From NCBI GenBank assembly GCA_011503125.2, contig WWBZ02000022.1:992001-1056000 (forward strand): a stretch of DNA of 64,000 nucleotides, given 5' to 3'. Every line of letters begins with the position of its first letter. The first letter of the stretch is position 1. This stretch comes from Botryosphaeria dothidea. Lineage: Eukaryota; Ascomycota; Dothideomycetes; Botryosphaeriales; Botryosphaeriaceae. Below are positions 47,934 through 58,097 of the stretch, piece after piece. The position numbers and the translations under genes are program-made. The notes under the pieces were generated by a model that made no database searches, had not been told where the DNA came from, and saw only the letters and a list, made by a program, of their open reading frames with translations.

Positions 47934-49486
47934 TGACTTCCTTCCATCTCTAGGTCCGGCTGCGAGGGGGCTAGTGGTGTGGGCTGTGAGGAGGGAGTTC
48001 CCGCGGGCTCCTCTAAGGCGTGTTGTGAGCTATTAAGTCCAGTGAACCTCATTTGGTTAGGAGGCGGGGGGCGGCTTAAGTCTCTTGGCCTGCCTGGTCC
48101 CCTCTTGACCGGCTCCTCCTCCCTGATCCTCTTCCTTGGTCCGACCGTCAGCCAGTTAGTTTGGGGCTGTGTCTTGGTTATTAGGGGTCCTTCCCGGTGC
48201 CTTTCTGGTGCTGCTAGGCGGGCCTGGGCGGCCTTGGCATGGCAGGCTCTGCGTGTTGGGCAGACGTTGCTCCAGGCTGTGTGCCTTTGGGAGTAGTTTG
48301 CGCACTGCGTGCTTTCCTTAGGGCAGTCCCTAGTATTATGTGCCTTGCCGCACTGTCCACACTTTTCCTCCTTTTTACAGTGGTTGGTAATATGACCGTA
48401 GGCCTGGCACTTAAAACACTGGGTTACTATAAAGGCTGCATTATAGTACTGCGCTATATGGATAGCAAAGTTAATAACAAGCCCCTTATTAATAATCTGG
48501 TTGGCGGTTTCGGGGTTTGTAGTACTGAGGATGATGGCTGAGTGAGTTTTCCCCTCTGGGAGCTTCCTCTTTAGCCAGGCCAGCTTGCTGATACGTAGTC
48601 CTGGGTGTAGAGATAGGTTCTGCTCCTGGATGGTTTGGATGGCTTGGGGGTCTGTGGTATCGATTCCTTCTCGAGGGACGTTGTGTACTAGCACTGAGTA
48701 TAGCTGCTGGTTAGGCCTGACTTCTTTTCCCAGTCCTGTAGTCCATTCCTGGTCCTGGAGAAGGGCTGTTCTGGTTGCTTCATCCGGTATAAAGATCCTA
48801 ACGTCTCCACTGGGGAGCTTCTTGGCAGCAAGTACTTTCTTGCACGCCCAGCTTTTTCCTGCCTGGATCTTTCTGATGATTGCCTCATTTGAGAGCTTGG
48901 CTATTTCTTGTCTGTTTGCTATCTCTGGGAAGTGGAGGGTAAGTTCAGTGGTGGCTGGGGGGGTAGGGGGCTTCGGGGCTGCTTGGGCTGCAATTTGTGC
49001 CCAGCTGCGAGTATTGGGTGTGGGTGTAGAGGTAGCCTGGATACGGTTGACTGTCTTTTGGACCTGTTGGACCTCTTTGAGGATGTCCTTAAGGCCTGGC
49101 TCCTTGGTGGCTGCCTCCTGGCAGATAGTAATATGATCCTGGAAGATTGTCTTGGCAATGTCGAGAAAATTTTTCACCTGGCTGGAGAGGACTGAAGGGA
49201 GGCTAGCGGATGTTTGTAGGGCTTGGAGGAGGGTGTCTGCTGTTTTTGAGGCTCTCTCAACGTATTCTACGCTGTACTGGGTGCTCTGCGGTTTCTTGGG
49301 GGTGTATTGGGGCTAGGTAGGGGTAGTCACTGGGGGAGGCTGTTCGCCTCTTCCTGTGTCCTCTACATCAACCACTTCGCGGCTGCAGTTGTCTTGAGTA
49401 CTGTTTTGGGACTCGCGAAGCCTAGGATAGTCCCTAGGGCCCTCTCCCGGCGCCGTAGCTTGGGGTCGATTTTTTGGTGTGGTCAT
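47927..49486 (-). pseudogene. LINE-D ORF1: gag-like RNA-binding protein
   Basis: 1560 nt (519 codons plus stop) from the ATG at 49486. One in-frame TAG near 49313, where LINE-B has CAG, splits it; the remainder is open as a 416-residue frame. The N-terminal half is Pro/Gln-rich with a predicted helical segment. The C-terminal half has three CCHC zinc knuckles: CFKCQAYGHITNHC, CGQCGKAHNTRDC and a third in which the second Cys is Tyr. ORF1 binds element RNA and forms particles with ORF2. Its stop overlaps the ORF2 start (ATGTTAG), suggesting reinitiation-coupled translation. Confidence 0.9.
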
Positions 49487-49510
49487 GTTTTTTTTTCCTT
49501 CGTATCTATA

Positions 49511-50266
49511 CCTTCTATTAATAGAACGACTAGGTAAACTATCTTACTCTAGTAGAATTTACCTATAATAACGCTCCTTCTACTACTACTCGAGTTACTC
49601 TATTCTTTACTAACTACGGTTATTATCCTTATTTTTAGATTCTTTAGCATCCGGATTCTACTCTACTACTACCGTTAGAGCTCTAGAACTTCTAAGAACG
49701 TATAGAAAAACTTAATAGTTTCCTATAATCCGAACTTCGACTTATCTAAGATATCTCCTTAGAATAGGCTAATAAGTATAGAATTCTATTACTAATTCTA
49801 AGGCCTAGTTAACGGGTTTAGCTACTCTAAAAGTTTATTTCTACTACTCGATCTTTAAATAAGCTAGACTTTAAGCGCTTAGGGCCTTTTCTTATTAAAC
49901 GTAAAATCTCCTCCTATATATATAAACTTAATCTTCCTACCTCCGTTCGATTATATTCTATCTTTAACGTCTTTCTTCTTAAACTAGTAGTAGAGGATCT
50001 CCTACTAGGCTAACGTTAAGCCCTACTACTACCTATTATTATTAATAGCGAAGAAGAATAGCTAATTAAAGAACTTTTTAATATTCGAATTCGTAGAGAA
50101 ACTTACTAGTATCTTATCCGCTAAAAAGGTTACTCTAAACTTACTTAGAAACTATATAATTCTATTTAAAAAACGGTAGTATTTAACTATTTCTACTAGA
50201 AGTACCCTTTAAAACCTCGACCCTCTAGCTCTTAGAAAACTTATCCTTTCTAGAAGAGAAGAATAG
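49511..50266 (+). pseudogene. Gypsy-2 pol, C-terminal integrase part
   Basis: It continues the Gypsy-2 frame region after LINE-D and ends at a purine-rich tract before the 3' LTR. RIP stops are frequent. The identity rests mainly on position, plus a chromodomain- or integrase-tail-like basic, aromatic composition. Confidence 0.55.
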
Positions 50267-50584
50267 TATTAGAATTCTAGTCTATAGACCCCTTACTTTT
50301 CTTTTAGCTTCGTTAACTTAGTACTAAGGTTTAGACTTACCTACTTATAAATTAGAAAGCTAGTATTTTAGTTAGTTCTTTATATATATAAACCTCGCCT
50401 CCTCTATCTTATAGTTAGTTCTTTAGTCTAGTAACTTTATATTCTCCTTAGACTACCTTATTCTCCGTAGACTTATCTATATCTTTCTACCTTTCTTCTT
50501 ATTTCTTATTTCTTAAGCCTAGCTCCTTATATTAGATCTTATAGGTCTAAGCCCCTTATACTTATTTACCTCCGTATTATTATA
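50267..50584 (+). repeat. Gypsy-2 3' LTR
   Basis: 318 bp partner of the left LTR, followed by the CCTAG TSD at 50585-50589, after which LINE-A resumes. Confidence 0.9.
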
Positions 50585-53377
50585 CCTAGATAGGTAGCTA
50601 TACTATAATACTCTCTCTAAGATAGAAATTATTAGAAACTAGTTCTTTTCTACTCTAAAGAATACTAATCTTTTAGATCTAGCTAGGTTTATATACCTAG
50701 TATTAGTAGAAATACTATAGGATCTTACTAAGAAGTAGGTTCTCTATACTATTAAGAAGCTTTTCTTAGATAAAGCCTCTAGACTAGATAAGATTATTAA
50801 TAGAATTCTAAAGTAGTACGCTTAGATACTAAGTAAATCTATTATAAGACTATTCTAATAGTATCTAATACTTTTCTACTATCTTAAATAGTTTAAGTAT
50901 TTTATTACGGTAGTACTTAGAAAGCTATAAAGGAATAACTATACTAAGGCTAAGTTCTTTAAACTAATTATACTAATTAATACGCTAGATAAACTACTTA
51001 AAATAATTATAGTAGATAGAATCTTCTAGGCTACTAAGATCTATAGCCTACTTCTAAACTTCTAGATAGAAGCTAGAAGAAATAGATTAGTAGCTACGGC
51101 TCTAGAACTTCTTACTAAATAGATATATACCGTCTAAATATAGAATCTAGGCCTTATAGCCTCGGTACTAAGCTTAGATATCTTAGGAGCCTATAACTAT
51201 ATATTCTATAAGAGGCTTCTCTATAATATAAAAGTAGTAAGGCTACTAAGCTAGGTAGAAAGATTTACTTACTTCTTTCTATAGAGTAGATCTATATAGC
51301 TCTTCTTTAGTAGTTATATTAGCTAATAGATTTTAACCCCTACTAGAATCCCTTAGAAATTCTTACTCTTACTAATCCTCTATCTCTACTTTACCTCTAA
51401 TCTTCTTATAGAGCTTAAAAGAAAAAGTACTTTCCCCCTAGGCTTTATAGATAATACTAATATTCTTATCTTTAGTAGATTAATAGAATAAAACTATAGA
51501 GTACTAGAGGAGGCTAATAATACTTATAAGTAGTAGATAGCTACCTATAGCTCTATATTTTTTCTAGATAAGTACTATCTTATCTACTTTACTAAAAGGC
51601 TACGAAGATTTAATATAGAGGCTAGGATTTAAATTCCTAGCTTTAGAGGTAATTCTAAGCTATAGGTTAAGATTCTTAGTATCTATATAAATAGTAAGCT
51701 TAGATAGGAACTCTATATTAGAGAGACTAATACTAAGGTAATAAAGTAATATATCTCTCTCTCTAAACTTATAGTATCTACTTAGAGAGCCTTCTTTATA
51801 AAGGCACGCTATATCTATACTATAGTAGTAAGACTAGTTCTTATCTATAGCTATAGAATATAGTATATTCTAGAAGAAACTCTAGAAGGGAGAAAGATAG
51901 TAGCTAAACCTCTAGAAAAGATTTAAAGCTAGTACCTACGTGTTATCTCTAAAGTATATAAGTTAATATCTATTTAAATACTAGAATACGAGGCTAGAAT
52001 CTCCCCTCTATTACTCTATATAGATAAGCTTATACTAGTATAGATTATTAGAAGTAAAAAGGGACTAGTAGCTATAGTAGTTAAGAATATATATAAGAAT
52101 ATTAAGATAATTACTAGGGCTATACTAAATACTAAGAGAGCTTCTAGTCTAGCTAAGAGGATACTACTAAGAAGGAGACTAGACTCTCTTCTTAATAGCT
52201 GCCCCTCTATAAGTTAAAAGTTTCTAGAGCGAACTAGGCTTTATTTAGTAATTAGAGAGCTATAGAAGAAGAAGTAGATAGAGAAAATAAGATAGAAAAG
52301 AGATAAGCTAGTAGCCTAAGATATATTCTAGAACCTAAAAATTAGGTAGCTCTATAGTAAACTTACTAAACTATAAAGTACTCTTCTTACTCTACTACGA
52401 ATAGAATATATTAGTCTTAAAGACTTTCTCTCTAGGCGTAAGGTACTAGACTATTCTAGTCTAGCCTACCTATATAGTTAGTATAAGTAAATACTAAAGT
52501 ATATTCTTCTATTCTATCTCTAATTCTAAGAAGATAGAGTATAGATACTCTAACTAGTAGAAACTATAGACTACTATACTCTTTTATTAATAAGAAAAGA
52601 GGTTTAAGTAGTAATAAAGTAGTTTCTACGTCTAGGGCTACTAAATTAATTTAGTTTAGTAAGAGAGATAGACGAGGAGGCCTAGAAGATCTACTAAAAG
52701 AACTACTAGAAGGACTAGGATTATAGCTAGGAGGACTAGGACCTTAGCTAGGAAGACTAGTACCTTAGCTAAGAAGACTAGTACTAAAGTATAGAAGAAA
52801 GAGAGAGCTAAAAGACTAATACTTAGCTAATATAGAACTATTATAGTAGCTTCTACCGGTAAGTAGGGAAAACGAAATAAGTAGAAGTAACTAATCTAAG
52901 AAGAAAGAAGGGGTTTTCTATTTAGAAGACCGGGTTTTTTCCCTCGTATAAAATATCGTAGATAGCCTACCCCGTATAGACCTAAAAGAGAGCTATATCG
53001 GGAAGAAAATAAATTTATCTATAGATAGATAGATAAATTTAATTTAAGCTAATTTAGCTCTCTAAAGGGTCTATATAGCTATAGCTATCTATAAGGGTAT
53101 ATAGAAGGGGAAATCGTGGCTACTTTCTTAGGATAGCCCGGGTAAAAACCTTCCCTATCTATAATAGTAGTATCCGTAGATACTCTATTTAGTATAGTTT
53201 TTTCTATATATCGGTAGCGGTATCTAAAGTAGAAAGAGTAGCTAAGAGGGAGGAACTATAGAGAGAGATAACTATAAATCTTAAGACTAAGCCGTAAGAA
53301 GTCCCGGCTTACCTATTTATAAGCGCTAGTAAAGCGCTCTTAAAATTTATTTTTAGAAGCGCCTAGCTAGCCCTTCT

Positions 53378-53534
53378 CCCCCTTATTACCGCTAGAGAGA
53401 ACGCGGGTACGTATACTTTTATAGTGGGACGTACATGCCACTTATAGCCCACCCTAACTATCTATGGATTTTCCCCCTTATTACCGCTAGGGAGAACGCG
53501 GGTACGTATACTTTTAACGTGGGACGTATATACT
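53378..53534 (+). repeat. Direct repeat with 95 bp spacing inside the SINE-like element
   Basis: Two copies of about 55-60 bp, beginning CCCCCTTATTACCGCTAG and running to GGGACGTA, start about 95 bp apart (near 53378 and 53473). They differ at a few transition sites. Confidence 0.75.
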
Positions 53535-53539
53535 ACGAG

Positions 53540-53634
53540 TAGGTAAGCGGTCTAAGATTCGAACTTAGAACCTATACTACCCTAGAAAGGCTAGGTTACC
53601 GTAGAAGTATACCCTACTAGTATACTACCCCGCC
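53540..53634 (-). other. tRNA-like head of the SINE-like element
   Basis: The - strand can fold with an acceptor stem of six of seven pairs (AGGCGGG with ACCGCTT), a D-like stem (AGTATA/TATACT), a middle hairpin (CCTAG-CCTTT-CTAGG) and a five-pair T stem around TTCGAAT. The length and the A-box match are imperfect, so it is not called a functional tRNA. Confidence 0.4.
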
Positions 53635-53659
53635 TAAATTTATCTATAGTTTTATATAA

Positions 53660-56600
53660 AACGAGCTACTATCTAGTATAGACCTAGCTACTAGAAATTA
53701 CAAGTAACGAGTTTAAATATTACTACTTAGCCTAGATATCTAGTAGCCGGATACGAGTATCGAGAGCTAATAATTCTTTAGTAGAGGCTTAGATCTTTAG
53801 GAATATAGATAAGTCTATTAACTAGTAAGAGACTATCGTTATTCTTAGAATATACGCCTAAATCTATCTTAGAATATCGAAGTACGTAGGTATCGAGTAC
53901 GGTAAGAATCTCTTGTCTAAGAGTATTCTTATCGAGTACTAAGCGAATATTACTAGCTAGAGACGGTTCTAGCCTAGCGATTAAATATCGAGTAGAAATA
54001 AGGGTCGAAATTTCGAATTTTTTAGAGGTAAGGATCGTAGTAGGGAGTAGGCGCCCCTCTCGAGTAGGGAGGTCTCCTAACCGTCTTATTAACGTATCCG
54101 CGCGTTAATTCTTAGTTCCTAGGCGGTAGACGATCTTAAAGTCGAGTTCTAAGAGTTTAATTACCTAGCGTGCTTGCCGACGGTTTAGGATTTACTTAGA
54201 GGCAAAGCTAGTTAAATTCGAGTAATCTATAAGAACTAGAAGTGGCGAGGAGAGGTTAATAACGAGGAGACGGTATTCTTTTAGGGCTTCTATAATAGCT
54301 AAGAGTTCCTTATTTCTAATACCGTAGTTCTACTCTACGGAGGTTATTTTACGAGAGTAGTAGGCGACGAGATATAGAAGTCTCTTACTATCGCTATAGG
54401 CTACCTATTAGAATAAGATTACGGAGATAATAAAGTTAGAGAAGTTGGTTTTAAGGATAGTTTTAAGTTAGAAATCGAAGTATTAGAGGATTAGATAAGA
54501 ATAGAAGGCTTCCTTAAGGTAAGTAAATGCCTTATCTTACTCTTTTCCCTAAGTAAAACGAATATTCTTAGCTAGGAGTCTAAAGAGGGCTCTAGCTTTT
54601 CGAGAGTATCCTTTAATAAATTGTCGGTAAAAGTTTACGAAGCTAAGGAACGATTAAAGGTCTTTAACTAAACGAGGAGTCTCCTAATCTCTTACGGCGG
54701 CTACCTTAGCCGGGTCTATAGAGATTCCGTCTAGAGAGATAATAAAGCTAAGGAACGTAGTCGAAGTTATATAGAAGTCGTATTTCTCGCCTTTTACGTA
54801 TAGACCTGCTTCACGGAGTTTTTCGAGAACTAATTAGACGTGTTCGTAGTGCTCCTCCTCTATTTCCGAGTAGATAAAGATATTATTAAGATAGACGACG
54901 CACCAGCGGTCGAGGTATTCTCGTAAAGTATCGTTAACGAATTATTAGTAGGTAGTAGGCGTATTTATAAGGCTAAAGGGTATAATAAGGTACTCGTATA
55001 GGCTATAGCGAGTCCTAAAGGCGGTTAAATATTCGGAGCCTTCCTTAATCCGGATAAGATTATAAGTACCGCGAAGGTCGAGTCGAGTAAAAATGCGAGA
55101 GCCTTAAAGTTAACGGAGAGTCTCGTTAATTAAGGGGAGTAGATAACGGTTCTTTTTCGTAATACCGTTTAGTTCGCGATAATCCACATAAAAACGAAGG
55201 CCGCCACCTAGTTTCTTAATAAAGAGAATAGGGGACGTAGAGGATAAGGATAAGGGCCGAATAAAACCTTTCTTAAGGTTCTTATTAAGATATTTACGTA
55301 GAGCCTTAAGCTCTAAATCGGACATAGAGTAGAGAGGACCGAATAGGGGTTTCTTACCCTCTTCTAGCGAAATCTTATAATTAATATATCGATGTGGGGG
55401 AAGCTTATCGGCCTCTTTCTTAGTAAAGAAAGGAAGAAGATAGTAAAATAGAGCTAGAATTCGTAAACGGAGGGTTTCGAGTTCTTGCTCCGGGGTTTAT
55501 TATTCCGTTTTTATAAGGTTATCGAGGTATTCTTGGATTTCCTTAATTAATACGGCATAGATCCTAGTCTTATCTCGTTAGATATAACGAGTAAGGGCGG
55601 CGTAGGATACCGTAGCGTAAGAGATCGAAGGCGGGTTAGGAGGCGTAATCGTAGGTTATCGAGTAGGTAAGCAATTTGCTTGGCAGAAAGGAGAAGCGAA
55701 GGTAATAGTATTTCTTAACCAGAGAATCTATAGATCGTGCCTTTCTAGCCAAGGCTTTCTAAGAATAAGAGGATATTAACTAAGCTTAGTTACCTAAAAG
55801 GTAAGGAGTTCTTAGTATTAATTAATATCGAGTTGAAGGTCGGCTTTATAGGTAATCCACCTAGCTATGGATCTATTAGCTAGCTCGAGGGATTTAGGTT
55901 ATGTTTTTTAACGAGTAGGGAGCGAGTGTTTCTTAATAAAAGTATTATCTATAAATAAGGACGAAGCACTAGAGTCTAGTATAGACGAGGTTTCGATTAT
56001 ATTATTGACTACTAACTTAAGAATAAGGAGTGGGCGTTTTCCGAGATTAATAGCGCGTGGTGTCGAGGTACGAGGTTCGGGGGATAAAAATAAGAGTATT
56101 CCGAGGTTCGAAGATAAAGAAGCAAGAATAGAGAATTGATTTGAAGTAGAAAGTGGCGGGGGGCTAGGCAGGTGCCGGGTACTACCTAGCCTTCTACGTT
56201 TTTTAATACGTAGAGGACTGAAGCCGTAGGAGGAGTTGTAGGAGTCGAGGTTTTAGAGACGAGTGGACTTGTTACTAGTAGCGAGGTGGGCGGAGAGGGT
56301 GTAGTTGTGGTCGAATTAAGGTTTGGACCCTTTGAACCCTTTGGACCCTTTGCCTTAGGGCACTTACGTACCTAGTGGTTCGGATCACCATAGTAAGCGC
56401 AGAGATTATTGGCTCTTCGGTACGCTTTTCGAGTAGAGGCATCCAGTTCCATAGGTTTACTTTGGGGGATCGAGGTTGGCGCGGGAGGAGTAGCTGGTGT
56501 AAGAGAAGAAGGGATCGAGGTGGAAGTACGAGCTAAGGGTGTCTTTTTCTCAACGGTTCGAGCATAGAGTTGGTTATCTAGTGTAATACAAGCCTCAGCG

Positions 56601-57492
56601 AACTTTTCGAATTCTAGTGGCATAGAACGTCCAATAAGAAGATCCTTAAGGTTCTCTTTAAGGCCAAAGCGGAAGTAGTAAATCTTTACTGCGTTTTCCT
56701 TCTAACTAAGAGTCGTAATAAGCGAGAGAAACCGTAAGTAGTAAGTCGAGCAGGACTTGTCTTGCTTAAGTGCGAGGAGGGATCGTTTAGCCGTTGCGTA
56801 GGAGTTAGGATTATTAAATGCGGCCTTAAGAGCTTGGTAGAAGGACTTATAGTTGTCGAAGTTGATCCAACTAGTAGAAGCAGAGACGTAGGGAGCGAAC
56901 TAGGTATACGTAGCATCGCGAAGATATGAACTAGCGTAAGTAATCCTAGTAGTATCCGTTGCAAAGGTAGATGGGTCCGAGGCGAATTTAAGCTGAAGTT
57001 GCGTAGTAAAGTTCCTAAATCGAGTACGTTCACCCTTAAAAGGTTCTAGATCCGATACCTTAGGGATACGAGGACGAGGGATAGGGGTTTCTAAAGAAGA
57101 TACCGTGGACGTAGTAGCCGGCGTGTTAGCAGGGAGGTTCGGGGCTAGTAGTTGGAGTCGGGCGAAGGCTTTATCTTGGCCAAAACCGTAGTAGTAAAAG
57201 ATGCAAGCAACTTGGGCGTTCGTAGCATTCTCAGGGATAACTAGTGAATCGATATCGGATCTTAGGCAAGATTGTCTTCCTCTAGCGTATGCCTGGCTAA
57301 GAGTAACGCGTAGAGAAACCGGGATATCTTTAGGGAAGGTAGGACGAGCGTTGACAGGAGCAGGGACTTGATCAAGGACTTAGAAGAGCGTATCCTAAGG
57401 ATCAGGAGGTGTAGTTCCATCAACTATTTTAGGGATTACAGTCTAGGGCTTCGGCGAGAGCTTTAGGCCTACTAGAGAGGAGTCTAGCAAAA
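53660..57492 (-). pseudogene. Gypsy-4 gag-pol, gag to RNase H part
   Basis: Gag lies near 57440-56200 and is only partly RIP-mutated. An open piece (56623-56372) ends at NNLCAYYGDPNH, continuing WVRKC, a zinc knuckle whose second Cys is Tyr. The reverse transcriptase has an open piece at 55325-55110 ([37 protein letters not shown]). Its catalytic motif near 54880 reads YLNN where YLDD is expected, both Asp lost by G-to-A change. RNase H-like sequence extends to about 54000. Frequent TAA/TAG stops show inactivation. Confidence 0.75.
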
Positions 57493-57948
57493 TATAATGA
57501 ACGGACCTTGGGGGGCGGAGAGACGAGGTAACGAAGCCGGTAAAGGTAGTAGGGGTAAAGCAATGCCGAAGTATAAGGGTGTAGTTCAAAGGGCGAGGGT
57601 ACGAGGTGCGAGAGACGAGGGACGAATGCCAAGAGGCGAATGGTGAGAGACGAGTAACGAACAATAAAGGAGGCGAGCAAGGTCCAATTTAAGGCGTACC
57701 AAGTTATACGCGAGGAATACTTATTGCTAGACTAAAGAACTAACTACAAAGCAGAGGGGCGAGCTTTATATACATAAAGAACGAACTAAAATACTAGCTT
57801 CCTGATTTGTAAGCAGGTAAGTCTAGATCCGGATTTTAAATTAACGAAGGTAAATAAGTAAGGAGTCTATATAAGCCACGTTCGGGGAGCTAAATCAGCT
57901 TAATTGAATTTATCTATCTATCTATCTATATAAGCCACGTTTATGATA
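57493..57948 (-). repeat. Gypsy-4 5' LTR with a 43 bp SINE insertion
   Basis: It runs from TATAATGAACGG to ACGTTTATGATA and keeps more CA/TG than the left LTR. It is interrupted near its end by a short SINE 3' end with its own TSD. Without the insert and one TSD copy it is about 397 bp. Confidence 0.8.
57883..57925 (+). mobile_element. 43 bp SINE 3' end, extreme 5' truncation
   Basis: CGGGGAGCTAAATCAGCTTA followed by the (TATC)n tail, matching the 3' end of the SINE-like element at 53025. It is flanked by a perfect 16 bp TSD CTATATAAGCCACGTT (57867-57882 and 57926-57941), which proves retroposition of almost nothing but the tail. Confidence 0.8.
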
Positions 57949-57962
57949 TACAAGCCATTACA
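57949..57962 (+). repeat. Terminal scrap of an LTR5
   Basis: TACAAGCCATTACA matches the last bases of LTR5 (ATACAAGCCATCACA in the copy at 60206, read on the - strand). It sits between the Gypsy-4 LTR and LINE-E, which suggests that Gypsy-4 entered an LTR5 that had itself entered LINE-E. Confidence 0.45.
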
Positions 57963-58097
57963 GCACTAAGTAGAGCTACTAGTTAGGGCGGACTTCCCTA
58001 CCTAGTCCTATAGTCTATTCCTAGTTCTAGAGGAGGGCTGCTCTGGTCTAAGTATTAGGTATAAAGAGCTTAACGTCTCTACTAGGGAGCTTCTTAG

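Larger units (their letters stand above)
44356..49497 (-). mobile_element. LINE-D, youngest-looking full-length LINE (Tad1-like)
   Basis: Perfect 13 bp TSD CTTCGTATCTATA at 44343-44355 and 49498-49510. It has a (GATA)n tail at the left (3' end), a 3' UTR of about 240 bp, two overlapping ORFs and a very short A-rich 5' leader. CA and TG are frequent, unlike all neighbouring repeats, so this copy is barely touched by RIP. The visible lesions are few: one stop in ORF1, two stops in ORF2 and an altered catalytic motif. All have the RIP signature. Confidence 0.95.
39340..50584 (+). mobile_element. Gypsy-2 LTR retrotransposon, split by a solo LTR and LINE-D
   Basis: Two 318 bp LTRs (39340-39657 and 50267-50584), a 5 bp TSD CCTAG (39335-39339 and 50585-50589) and about 5.1 kb of internal DNA after removing the inserts. 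A purine tract (AGAAGAGAAGAATAG) precedes the right LTR. Domain order on the + strand is gag, protease, reverse transcriptase, RNase H, integrase, as in Ty3/gypsy. Its LTR shares a central segment of roughly 100 bp with the Gypsy-4 LTR, so the two families are related. Confidence 0.9.
53025..53634 (-). mobile_element. tRNA-headed SINE-like element in the tail of LINE-A
   Basis: About 610 bp between copies of a 15 bp TSD, TAAATTTATCTATAG (53010-53024 and 53635-53649). Read on the - strand it starts GGCGGGGTAGTATAC, shows a D-arm-like hairpin and a T-arm (CTAAG-TTCGAAT-CTTAG, B-box-like) within the first about 95 bases, and ends with AGCTAAATTAGCTTAA and a (TATC)n tail like that of the LINEs. 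No ORF is present. A 5' tRNA-like promoter with a LINE-like 3' end is the build of a SINE mobilised by LINE enzymes. The tRNA of origin is obscured by RIP. Confidence 0.55.
19397..53648 (+). mobile_element. LINE-A, heavily RIP-mutated and split by four later insertions
   Basis: Segments are 19397-20986, 26153-26976, 39003-39339 and 50590-53024, each resuming where the previous one left off relative to LINE-D. ORF1 begins at 19403 with ATA where other copies have ATG. The 3' UTR and short TATC-type tail end near 53024 and again at 53648, because the SINE insertion duplicated the tail. The flanking TSD is TATAGTTTCGTATAG (19382-19396) against TATAGTTTTATATAA (53645-53659), differing only by three C-T or G-A changes. 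CA and TG are practically absent, so every frame is full of TAA and TAG. Tad1-like LINE clade is my best placement. Confidence 0.8.
17830..57948 (-). mobile_element. Gypsy-4, the outermost LTR retrotransposon (interrupted)
   Basis: The 3' LTR is 17830-18198, internal parts are 18199-19380 and about 53660-57492, and the 5' LTR is 57493-57948. Removing the insert leaves about 5.0 kb of internal sequence, a normal size for a Ty3/gypsy element. The parts are in the right order on the - strand: gag near the right LTR, then reverse transcriptase and RNase H, then integrase-side sequence next to the left LTR. The left LTR is bordered inside by a purine-rich tract (- strand), as expected of a polypurine tract. 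Outside flanks differ (CTAGG left, TACAA right), so an ordinary intact insertion cannot be shown. Confidence 0.7.

Noticed and set aside
53540..53634. A functional tRNA gene
   Set aside because: The fold is imperfect, the anticodon loop is unclear, and the sequence lies inside an element bounded by a TSD, so it is treated as a SINE head.
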